Shown: positions 53,369-61,413 of the stretch, in pieces
How positions within the stretch are numbered: position 1 is the stretch's first letter
Layout: each line of letters starts with the position of its first letter
Assembly (NCBI RefSeq): GCF_017051705.1
Contig: NZ_JAFIDJ010000001.1
Coordinates: 1,765,786-1,829,785, forward strand
Source of the DNA: Algoriphagus lutimaris
GTDB lineage: Bacteria; Bacteroidota; Bacteroidia; Cytophagales; Cyclobacteriaceae
Reading direction: 5' to 3'
Length of the DNA stretch: 64,000 bases
Notes under the pieces: model-generated
What the model was told of the DNA's origin: nothing
Database searches by the model: none
The model's input: only the letters and a program-made list of their open reading frames with translations
Position numbers and translations under genes: made by a program

Positions 53369-56300
53369 TTAGAATCTAGCTCTTAACATAAAACCCCATG
53401 TTCTAGTAGCTGGGTTGGTACCTGCACTAGTCAACGTTTGAGTCCATCTAGATCCACCAGTCAATACTTCTGGGTCTAAGTCCTTGATATTTCTATATAA
53501 GAAAAACAAGTTTCTACCAAATACAGAAAGGTTCACATTGGAAGCTCCAATTTTAGAAGTGATTTGATTTGGAATAGTATAGCTCAAAGACAATTCTCTC
53601 ATTTTGACATAGTCATTGTCCTTTATATACAATTCATATCTAGACTGGCTATACTGAGGACCACCCCAGTTATAGGTATTCCAATAATAATACGCTTGAG
53701 AAATTACATTAGAGTTTGGAGAACCATCAGCAACAACTCCATCCATCACCATACCATCGTGATAAACAGTTTCACCATTTGGTCCTTGTGCTGCAGAATG
53801 ATCTACTTGGATTCCTTGTCCATTTTCATTTACATAATAAGCCAAACCACCACTTGCTTCGTCCATGTAGTTCAAACTCTTTTCAGTCAACCCTCGGCTA
53901 ATCATCCAGTTAATACCTGTTGGCATTACACTACCTCCGATTTGGAAATCAACGACTGCTGAAAGGGAGAAATTCTTATAATTTAACTCATTAATAAAAC
54001 CACCTACAGCATCTGGCATGGCATTACCCACTTGAATCCAGTTTTGATTATCGATTTTATATAAACCATTTGGCTGAACGATTTTATTACCATTTGCATC
54101 TGTTGCAATTGGTCTAGCGTAAAAATCACCCATTGGTCTACCTACCACAGAACGAAGTTGAGCCGCATTTCCATCATAATCAGCATGAAGAAGTTCAGTT
54201 GCATTGTTAGCCAACTTTTCAACTTTGTTCATATTTTTAGCAATGTTTAGCGTCATATTCCAACCGAAGTTCGCAGTCTGAACGATCGTTCCATTCAATG
54301 AAATTTCAACACCTGTATTTCTCAACGTACCGATGTTTGTCAATACAGATCTAGCTCCTGAAGTAGTAGGCAAAGTCAACGGTAAGATTTGGTCTCTGAT
54401 CTGAGCATTGTAGTAAGAAAGGTCTAAACCGAATCTATTGTTGAAGAATCTAGTATCTAAACCAAATTCAAATTCATGCTTCTGTTCTGGCTTAATACCA
54501 TCGTTTCCGAAAGAACTAGAAATAGTAGTGTATAGTACATTCCCTCCACCTGGCTGCTGAACACCCAAAGAGTTTTGAGAGTAAGCAATATTTGCTCTAT
54601 AGATATCTGGATAGTTACCTACGATACCCCATGATCCTCTCAACTTAGAGAAAGTGATAAATTGAGGTAATTGAATGGCATCAGAAATTGCAAAACTGGT
54701 ATTTACAGAAGGATAAACAAATGCATTATTGTTAGGATTCATAGTAGAAATTCTATCTCTACGAACCGTACCCTCAACAAACCAAATGTTTTTATAATCG
54801 AAATTAACTGTTCCAAGAAATGCATCAATTACTCTATAAGATCTATCAGAACCAGAGTTAGGGATATTTGTGGAAGCAACAATATCAAATAGATTTTCGG
54901 TACTTAATCCACCATTGGTACTTCTAGACACATTGCTAAAACTTTCTTTTCTTGCAGTATAACCACCCATAGCACTCAAAGTGATTTCATCTGTAAGTCT
55001 TTTAGTGTAAGTCAACATCAAGTCCCCATAAAGAATGCTGAATAATTCAGTATTCATCCCAAATGCTCCTGAAGGTCCGAAAGCCAAAGGACGAGTAGAA
55101 TAATTACTGAATTCTGAATATCTATTCGTGAAGTCAGTAGATAGACGAGCTCTTAATTTCAAATCATTAGTAATCTGGATATGATTAGTCAAACTACCAA
55201 TTACTCTGTTACTCAATTCGGAAGCTCTATTTTTGTTTACTCTCCATACATAGTCAGCAATATCTCCTCTGAAACCATTACCGGTAATATTTTCTTCAGG
55301 AGTCAAGCTTTGTCCATTGCCTGTCACAAATCTATAACCACGGCTCGTTTGATATCTATCAAGATACCACTCACCATTATCGAAACGTGTCATCATCCCA
55401 CCGAAGTTATTGATCATTCGGTCAATGGAATAAGGACGGTTCTTAGTGTTCTGATTGATGTAATTCACCATCAAATCCACCTTCCAATTTTTGTTTACTT
55501 GATAGCTTGAATTCAGGTTAACAATGTTTTTGCTGTTTTTAGAATTCAAACTCAATGATTCATTGTCTTGACGAGTCAAAGAAAGACGGAAATTTGCCTT
55601 ATCAGTACTATTGGAAATAGCCACGTTAACATTTGAACTTACCGGACTATTGAATAAAGCTGCATAGTTATCTTGTTGAGCTACATATGGTCTGGAAATT
55701 CCATCCCAAGCTTGCATTGGCTGACCATCGAATACTGGCCCATAGTTAGTGGTTGTATTCGGTACAGTACGGATTCCATCTTGCGTATAATTAAAGCCAT
55801 CTTCTGCTTGCCCCAAATTCTGGATATGAGCTGGCATACCAGGACCTCTTACATTTTGGTATCTTGGCAAATAGGCAATCTTATCTAAGCTGACATTCGC
55901 ATTAAAGTCAACTTGCATTCCGTTTTTACCTGCAGTTCCTTTTTTGGTGGTAATTAAAACAACACCATTAACCGCCTCTGAACCATAAAGTGCAGCTGCA
56001 GAGGCTCCCTTTAAAATGGAAATATTATCAATATCTGCTGGATTTATATCTAGTAAGCCATTTCCTCTTAGTCTTTGATCACCCCAATAGTTGTTGTTGG
56101 TAACTTCTTCATTTCGAATTGGCACCCCGTCCAAAACAATAAGTGGCTGGTTTTTACCCGTAATCGAATTAATTCCTCGAATCTGAATATTGACCGCTGA
56201 GGTAGCCCCCCCTGCCCCTGTTTGGATTCTAACACCTGGAGCTTTACCATAAAGTGCAGATGCGACGTTTGGATTACCTACTTTAATCAATTCGTCAGCT

Positions 56301-56686
56301 TTGATTGTACTAGTAGCATAACCCAATGATTTTTCACTCTTGTCCATACCAAAAGCGGTAACGACAAATTCGGACAGTTCACTTGCATCCTCCTCCAAAT
56401 TAATATTGATCTCAGATTGATTACCTACCACTACTTCCTGAGCAGCAAAACCAATAAAAGAAAATACCAAAACTGAATTCGGTCCAACAGAAATAGAATA
56501 CTCTCCATCAATATTCGTGGTAGTACCCGTCTGGTTGCTCTTGTCCAAAATTGTAACACCCGGCATGGGCTCTCCATCCGGTGAAGCTGTCACAACTCCT
56601 TTCAAAACTCTTTTCTGAGCCTGTACCATAGCCGTGGCACAAAAGATCATAACCAGAGTCAAAGCAATTGATAAAACTTTTCTCAT
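53369..56686 (-). CDS. SusC/RagA-family TonB-linked outer-membrane transporter (pair 1)
   Basis: An 1105-residue TonB-dependent transporter: signal peptide (cleavage near VQAQK, residue 24), carboxypeptidase-regulatory-like domain (about 26-112), plug domain (about 115-245, QPLIVLDGVPIRNEE, DINPADIDNISILKGASAAALYGSEAVNGVVLITTKKG), and a beta-barrel ending in ARF. No STN domain is present. Residues 25-125 are nearly the same as in the other SusC (MPGVTILD, GPNSVLVFSFIG), while the barrel differs, which suggests an old duplication with changed specificity. It is the first gene of its operon, with 435 bp of leader to the glnN terminator. Confidence 0.95.
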   Translation of the reverse strand: MRKVLSIALTLVMIFCATAMVQAQKRVLKGVVTASPDGEPMPGVTILDKSNQTGTTTNIDGEYSISVGPNSVLVFSFIGFAAQEVVVGNQSEININLEEDASELSEFVVTAFGMDKSEKSLGYATSTIKADELIKVGNPNVASALYGKAPGVRIQTGAGGATSAVNIQIRGINSITGKNQPLIVLDGVPIRNEEVTNNNYWGDQRLRGNGLLDINPADIDNISILKGASAAALYGSEAVNGVVLITTKKGTAGKNGMQVDFNANVSLDKIAYLPRYQNVRGPGMPAHIQNLGQAEDGFNYTQDGIRTVPNTTTNYGPVFDGQPMQAWDGISRPYVAQQDNYAALFNSPVSSNVNVAISNSTDKANFRLSLTRQDNESLSLNSKNSKNIVNLNSSYQVNKNWKVDLMVNYINQNTKNRPYSIDRMINNFGGMMTRFDNGEWYLDRYQTSRGYRFVTGNGQSLTPEENITGNGFRGDIADYVWRVNKNRASELSNRVIGSLTNHIQITNDLKLRARLSTDFTNRYSEFSNYSTRPLAFGPSGAFGMNTELFSILYGDLMLTYTKRLTDEITLSAMGGYTARKESFSNVSRSTNGGLSTENLFDIVASTNIPNSGSDRSYRVIDAFLGTVNFDYKNIWFVEGTVRRDRISTMNPNNNAFVYPSVNTSFAISDAIQLPQFITFSKLRGSWGIVGNYPDIYRANIAYSQNSLGVQQPGGGNVLYTTISSSFGNDGIKPEQKHEFEFGLDTRFFNNRFGLDLSYYNAQIRDQILPLTLPTTSGARSVLTNIGTLRNTGVEISLNGTIVQTANFGWNMTLNIAKNMNKVEKLANNATELLHADYDGNAAQLRSVVGRPMGDFYARPIATDANGNKIVQPNGLYKIDNQNWIQVGNAMPDAVGGFINELNYKNFSLSAVVDFQIGGSVMPTGINWMISRGLTEKSLNYMDEASGGLAYYVNENGQGIQVDHSAAQGPNGETVYHDGMVMDGVVADGSPNSNVISQAYYYWNTYNWGGPQYSQSRYELYIKDNDYVKMRELSLSYTIPNQITSKIGASNVNLSVFGRNLFFLYRNIKDLDPEVLTGGSRWTQTLTSAGTNPATRTWGFMLRARF

Positions 56687-57068
56687 AGCAATTAATTAAT
56701 GATTAGAAAATAAATGAGTTAATAGACAGACTAGGGAATACCTACTAATTACTTGGCCTTTATAACTAAAGATTACTTAAAAGTTTGTTTCCGGAAAAAA
56801 TTCAAGGAGAAAACTTTAACATCTTTCTAGTATACACTAGTCTGTGTGGTAAATCTATAAATTTCAAAATCCATTCAAAACAATTAGATAATATTTTTTG
56901 TTGAAATAGGATATTTATTTAATTTTTTTACAAAAGTAAGTTCATAATTTAATTATTTTAAGTATTTACTCTTTTAAATAATCAATATTTATTCTTGAAC
57001 TAATAGCAATAAATAAAATTTCCTTCTTTAAATTAGGACTTAATAAATTTTTCTTAAAGGTAAAAGCA
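56687..57068. other. Leader region of SusCD pair 1
   Basis: A 382-bp AT-rich non-coding region. It contains a short inverted repeat CTAGT (56827-56831) and ACTAG (56836-56840) about 145 bp upstream of susC, a possible operator. A minus-strand -7-like element TACTTTTG (plus-strand 56931-56938) lacks a clear -33. No open frame with coding character. Confidence 0.4.
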
Positions 57069-57100
57069 TAAAAAAAGCCTCTCAAATGAATGAGAGGCTT
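57069..57100 (-). terminator. Terminator of glnN
   Basis: Perfect 10-bp stem AAGCCTCTCA (57075-57084) and TGAGAGGCTT (57091-57100), 6-nt loop; an A-run (57069-57076) becomes the U-tract on the minus strand. It lies 22 bp past the glnN stop. Confidence 0.92.
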
Positions 57101-57121
57101 TTGTACTTTTCGAGTTAAATA

Positions 57122-59284
57122 TTATCTCAAAAACAACATTTCTCTATACTTCACTAGTGGCCAAGACTCATCGTCTACCAATAATTCCAGCTTATCAACA
57201 GCATATCGGATTTTATCGAAATAAGCTTCTTTCACTTCAGTCTGATAGCCTTTAGCCATTTTCACAATATCTTCTTCTTTGTTGAGCTTCTTACGAGCTT
57301 CAATCATTGCAGTGATATTGGATTTCAAAGATTCAATATGTTTAGAAACTTCTTTGATCGTTGCTACAGCAGCGGTATGATCCAAGCCAAGGCTTTTCAA
57401 ACCGTTCGCATTTTCAATCATCTTATTCTGATAAAGAATGGCTGTAGGAATAATGTGATTCAATGCCAGATCCCCCATCACTCTACCTTCGATTTGAACT
57501 TTCATAATGAAGTTTTCCAACATAATCTCATGACGCGCATGAATCTCAATCTCATTCATCACGTTGTGTCTTTCAAAAAGCTCTTTGGTAGCCTTCCTCT
57601 GATACACGTCAAGTGCAAGTGGAGTAGACTTCAAGTTAGACAAACCTCTTTTTTCGGCTTCCTTAGCCCAAGCTTCAGAATATCCATCTCCTTCGAACCT
57701 TACTTTCTTGCTATCCTTGATGTATTTTCTTAGTACATTCACTATAGCAATTTTCTTCTCCTTACCTGCAGCCATCTCTTTCTCGATATCCTTATACATA
57801 CCTTTCAAGACATCTGCTACAATTACGTTAAGGGCAGTCATTGGACCAGCAACATTGGCTTGAGAACCTACCGCACGGAACTCAAATTTATTTCCAGTAA
57901 ATGCAAATGGTGAAGTTCTGTTACGATCAGTGTTATCAAGTATGATTTCAGGAATCTTAGAGATTCCTAACTTCATATACATGTTGTCACCTTTCTCTAT
58001 TTTGATATTTCCATTTTTCTCAAGTTCATCCAATACCTCAGTAAGAGTAGCACCTAAGAAAACAGAAATAATTGCAGGAGGAGCTTCGTTAGCACCTAAT
58101 CGGTAGTCATTACCCGCAGAAGCAATACTTGCTCTTAATAAATCTGAATGATCATATACTGCTTTGATAGTCGCTACTAAGAAAGTCAAGAACTGAAGAT
58201 TCTCTCTTGCAGAACTACTTGGCTGGAACAAGTTTACTCCGGTATCAGTAATCAATGACCAGTTATTATGCTTTCCACTTCCGTTGACACCAGCAAATGG
58301 CTTCTCATGGAACAACACCTTCAAATTATGCTTTTCAGCAACTTTGTCCATCACATCCATCAATAATTGGTTGTGATCGGTTGCTTTATTGATTTCTTCA
58401 AACAAAGGAGCTACTTCAAACTGACCTGGAGCCACTTCATTGTGACGAGTCATTACTGGAATACCAAGCTTATGAGACTCAATTTCAAAGTCAACCATAA
58501 AGTCCTTTACCCTAGTAGGGATAGTACCGAAATAATGATCATCCAATTGCTGACCTCTGGCTGGGCTATGTCCAAAAACGGTTCTACCTGCCATCACCAA
58601 ATCCGGTCTTGCAGCAAACAACGCTTTATCTACTACAAAATATTCTTGCTCTACTCCAAGAGAAGGGAATACCTTTTTCACATTTCTGTCAAATAATTGG
58701 CAGATCTGCACGGAAGCATCATTGATTGCTTCCATAGATTTTAACAATGGAGTTTTGTAATCCAATGCCTCTCCTGTGTAGGAAACAAAAATAGTTGGGA
58801 TACAAAGCGTGTTTTCAAAAATAAATATTGGAGAAGAAGGATCCCAAGCGGTATAACCTCTTGCTTCAAAAGTAGATCTGATCCCTCCATTTGGGAAAGA
58901 AGACGCATCTGGTTCTTGCTGAACTAAGGCACTACCTTTAAACTTTTCCAATCCGCCTAAAGCATCGAAAAAGGAATCATGCTTCTCAGCAGTAGAACCT
59001 GTCAATGGTTGGAACCAGTGAGTATAATGTGTTACTCCTTTCGCAAGAGCCCAAGTTTTCACTGCAGATGCAATTTCCTCAGCAGTTGAAACATCTATTT
59101 TTGAGCCTTTATCGATCGCTTCCATTACCTTTTTGAAAACGGATGGAGCCAAAGACACTTTCATTTGAGCAGTTCCAAATACGTTTTCGCCAAAATAATC
59201 GGATATTTTGGTAGATGGTGCTTTTACAGCAGATCGCTGTCTAGCCTGCACCATTGACAAGGCTTGTTGTCTGAGTGTTGCCAT
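57122..59284 (-). CDS. glnN: Glutamine synthetase type III (GlnN)
   Basis: A 720-residue type III glutamine synthetase, which makes glutamine from glutamate, ammonia and ATP. GSIII landmarks: GVEQEYF (about 210-216), GHSPARGQQLDDHYFG, RHNEVAPGQFEVAP (about 280-293), GVNGSGKHNNWSL (about 333-345) and NDYRLGANEAPPAI, followed by the long C-terminal GSIII extension. The length matches the family (about 700-730). An upstream in-frame ATG at 59356 would add 24 residues that are unlike any GSIII; MATLRQQALSMV at 59284 is the expected start. No nitrogen regulator (PII, amtB) lies nearby. It is transcribed alone and ended by a terminator. Confidence 0.95.
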   Translation of the reverse strand: MATLRQQALSMVQARQRSAVKAPSTKISDYFGENVFGTAQMKVSLAPSVFKKVMEAIDKGSKIDVSTAEEIASAVKTWALAKGVTHYTHWFQPLTGSTAEKHDSFFDALGGLEKFKGSALVQQEPDASSFPNGGIRSTFEARGYTAWDPSSPIFIFENTLCIPTIFVSYTGEALDYKTPLLKSMEAINDASVQICQLFDRNVKKVFPSLGVEQEYFVVDKALFAARPDLVMAGRTVFGHSPARGQQLDDHYFGTIPTRVKDFMVDFEIESHKLGIPVMTRHNEVAPGQFEVAPLFEEINKATDHNQLLMDVMDKVAEKHNLKVLFHEKPFAGVNGSGKHNNWSLITDTGVNLFQPSSSARENLQFLTFLVATIKAVYDHSDLLRASIASAGNDYRLGANEAPPAIISVFLGATLTEVLDELEKNGNIKIEKGDNMYMKLGISKIPEIILDNTDRNRTSPFAFTGNKFEFRAVGSQANVAGPMTALNVIVADVLKGMYKDIEKEMAAGKEKKIAIVNVLRKYIKDSKKVRFEGDGYSEAWAKEAEKRGLSNLKSTPLALDVYQRKATKELFERHNVMNEIEIHARHEIMLENFIMKVQIEGRVMGDLALNHIIPTAILYQNKMIENANGLKSLGLDHTAAVATIKEVSKHIESLKSNITAMIEARKKLNKEEDIVKMAKGYQTEVKEAYFDKIRYAVDKLELLVDDESWPLVKYREMLFLR

Positions 59285-59461
59285 TTCTACAAAGTGTGGT
59301 TTAAGATTATACTCACAAAAATAGAAAAATACTGACTCGAAAATGAAAATGACCAAAATTTGAGCTCATTTTTTGAAAAATTTACAGTTTTATCAAAAAA
59401 ACATGGTCTTTTTCACACCATTTCGTTCAAAAAAGTGATTTTCCGTTCTGAAATTAGAAAA

Positions 59462-59491
59462 TTGAAAACAAGTAGACTTTAATTACCTTTG
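59462..59491 (+). promoter_or_regulatory. Bacteroidota-type promoter for mtaB
   Basis: TTG (59462-59464), exactly 19 nt, TACCTTTG (59484-59491): a full match to the TTTG-N19-TAnnTTTG promoter. Transcription should start near 59498. The TTG at 59489 that would open a longer frame is part of the -7 box, so the true start must be the GTG at 59519. Confidence 0.65.
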
Positions 59492-59518
59492 CATTCTCAA
59501 ATAAGCTGGAGATTAATT

Positions 59519-60838
59519 GTGAAAAAGGTAGCATTTTATACACTTGGATGTAAACTCAACTTCTCGGAGACGTCTACTATTAGTAGACAGTTTGAAGATA
59601 AAGGATATTTAAAGGTGGATTTTCAGGATAATCCTGACATTTTCATCATTAATACTTGCTCGGTAACCGAGAATGCAGATAAAAAATGTAAGAAGATAGT
59701 AAAAGAGGCTAAAAAGATCTCTCCCAATTCTTACGTGACGATCATTGGTTGCTATGCCCAATTAAAACCGAAAGAGATTTCGGAAATAAAAGGAGTCGAT
59801 GCAGTGTTGGGTGCAGCAGAAAAATTCAGATTAATCGAGTTATTGGATGATTTTGCCAAAGCACAGGACACCAAAATCCTAGCCTCAGAAATCCAGGAAG
59901 CTACTACTTTCAACAATGCCTACTCCATCAATGACAGAACACGGACTTTTTTAAAAGTTCAGGATGGCTGCAACTACGGATGCGCATTCTGCACCATTCC
60001 ATTGGCAAGAGGAAAAAGTAGAAGTAACACTATTGAAAGTGTCGTTGCTTCTGCAAAAGAAATAGCGAGTACCAAGGTCAAAGAAATCGTACTAACCGGA
60101 GTTAATATTGGAGACTTTGGAATAGTCGATGGTAAAAGAAATGAAAAATTCGCTGACCTAGTCTATGCTCTTGATGAAGTGGAAGGAATTAGTCGATTTA
60201 GGATTTCTTCTATTGAGCCCAACCTACTCACCAATGAAATCATCAGTTTTGCTGCCCAATCCAAAAGATTTGTACCCCATTTCCATATCCCATTGCAATC
60301 CGGTTCTAATACCATCTTAAGAAAAATGGGGAGAAGATACCTTCGTGAATTATATGAAGACAGGGTCTCCAAAATCAAGACCTTGATGCCGCATTCCTGT
60401 ATAGGAGTAGATGTTATTGTAGGGTTCCCAGGAGAAACAGACGAACTATTTCTAGAAACCTATAATTTTCTAAACGAACTGGATATTTCATACTTGCATG
60501 TTTTTACCTACTCTGAGCGTGCAAATACCAGGGCAGTAGAAATGGAAGGTGTCGTTCCGATAAAAAAAAGAAACGAACGTTCCAAAATGCTCCGTATACT
60601 TTCTGAAAAGAAAAGGAGGAAGTTCTACGAAGAAAACCTGGGAAAAACATTTACAGTACTATTTGAAGAGGACATAGAAAATGGGAAAATTCACGGATTT
60701 ACCGAAAACTATATACGTGTTTCGGCCAAATATGATCCCATGCTAGTCAATGAATTGAAAGTGGTTACTTTGGATAAAATCAACGATGAAGGTACTGTCG
60801 AGGTAATCGAACCAGAGTATGTTTACGAGAAACATTGA
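59519..60838 (+). CDS. mtaB: tRNA t6A37 methylthiotransferase MtaB
   Basis: A 439-residue radical SAM enzyme that converts t6A to ms2t6A at position 37 of ANN-decoding tRNAs. N-terminal MTTase domain: KVAFYTLGCKLNFSET (first cluster Cys), NTCSVTENADKKCKK and GCYAQLKP (other cluster cysteines). Radical SAM motif CNYGCAFCTIPLARG (CxxxCxxC), then a C-terminal TRAM domain (about 370-430). The GCKLN start and PLARGKSRS type favour MtaB over MiaB or RimO. The start is GTG at 59519, preceded by a good promoter and by GGAG 7-10 nt upstream (AGCTGGAGATTAATTGTG). The DUF805 gene follows 67 bp later. Confidence 0.94.
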   Translation: MKKVAFYTLGCKLNFSETSTISRQFEDKGYLKVDFQDNPDIFIINTCSVTENADKKCKKIVKEAKKISPNSYVTIIGCYAQLKPKEISEIKGVDAVLGAAEKFRLIELLDDFAKAQDTKILASEIQEATTFNNAYSINDRTRTFLKVQDGCNYGCAFCTIPLARGKSRSNTIESVVASAKEIASTKVKEIVLTGVNIGDFGIVDGKRNEKFADLVYALDEVEGISRFRISSIEPNLLTNEIISFAAQSKRFVPHFHIPLQSGSNTILRKMGRRYLRELYEDRVSKIKTLMPHSCIGVDVIVGFPGETDELFLETYNFLNELDISYLHVFTYSERANTRAVEMEGVVPIKKRNERSKMLRILSEKKRRKFYEENLGKTFTVLFEEDIENGKIHGFTENYIRVSAKYDPMLVNELKVVTLDKINDEGTVEVIEPEYVYEKH

Positions 60839-60905
60839 GTATAAACTAGAGTTGATGCAAATTCTGCTTTGAAAACAACTTCCTATCAGGCTCGTTAGTT
60901 AAAGT

Positions 60906-61259
60906 ATGAATTCAACATTTAAACCAGAGGGAAGAATAACTAGAAGGAAGTATTTATGGATGTTCATGGTTTTCTATTTCATCAACATTCTATGCTTATT
61001 GTTAATATGGGATAGTTTCCAAACTGAGTCATGGATGATATTCTATGGAGCTGGCGTAGCTCTAATAGCTTCGATCAGTATTTTGATGGTGCAAGCCATT
61101 AAAAGACTCCATGATATTGGTCTGGATTGGAGATATGCCTTTTATTTATTGATCCCACCTCCAATCAATTTTATAGGTTTTATTTGGCTGGCCGCAAAAA
61201 AAGGTCAGAAAGGAAAAAATCAATATGGTCCAGACCCTAGAAAAACAGATATTGTTTGA
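60906..61259 (+). CDS. DUF805 inner-membrane protein
   Basis: A 117-residue membrane protein of DUF805 (PF05656). It begins with the typical FKPEGRITRRKYLWMFMVFYF segment, has three or four membrane helices (about 18-38, 48-66 and 82-102), the KRLHDIGLDWRYAFYLLIPPP motif between the last two, and ends KGQKGKNQYGPDPR, the family's C-terminal signature. The function is unknown. It follows mtaB on the same strand and is followed by a strong terminator. Confidence 0.92.
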   Translation: MNSTFKPEGRITRRKYLWMFMVFYFINILCLLLIWDSFQTESWMIFYGAGVALIASISILMVQAIKRLHDIGLDWRYAFYLLIPPPINFIGFIWLAAKKGQKGKNQYGPDPRKTDIV

Positions 61260-61295
61260 TTTTGGACGTATTTTATAATTTAGTATATAAATCAG

Positions 61296-61330
61296 AGCGG
61301 TAAGAATTAAATTTTCTTACCGCTTTTAAT
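61296..61330 (+). terminator. Terminator after the DUF805 gene
   Basis: Perfect 11-bp stem AGCGGTAAGAA (61296-61306) and TTCTTACCGCT (61314-61324), 7-nt loop, T-rich tail. Confidence 0.92.
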
Positions 61331-61413
61331 TTTTCAATTCACCACAGGAATGAAAAAAAGAAGGACATGCTTGATTCCATTTACATTTTTCTAAATTAAG
61401 CCAAGTAAATTTC

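Noticed and set aside
59285-59356. N-terminal extension of GlnN from an ATG at 59356
   Set aside because: The 24 extra residues are hydrophobic and aromatic, unlike GSIII; MATLRQQALSMV at 59284 is the expected start.
59489-59518. TTG start for MtaB at 59489
   Set aside because: It lies in the -7 box of the promoter and upstream of the predicted transcription start.
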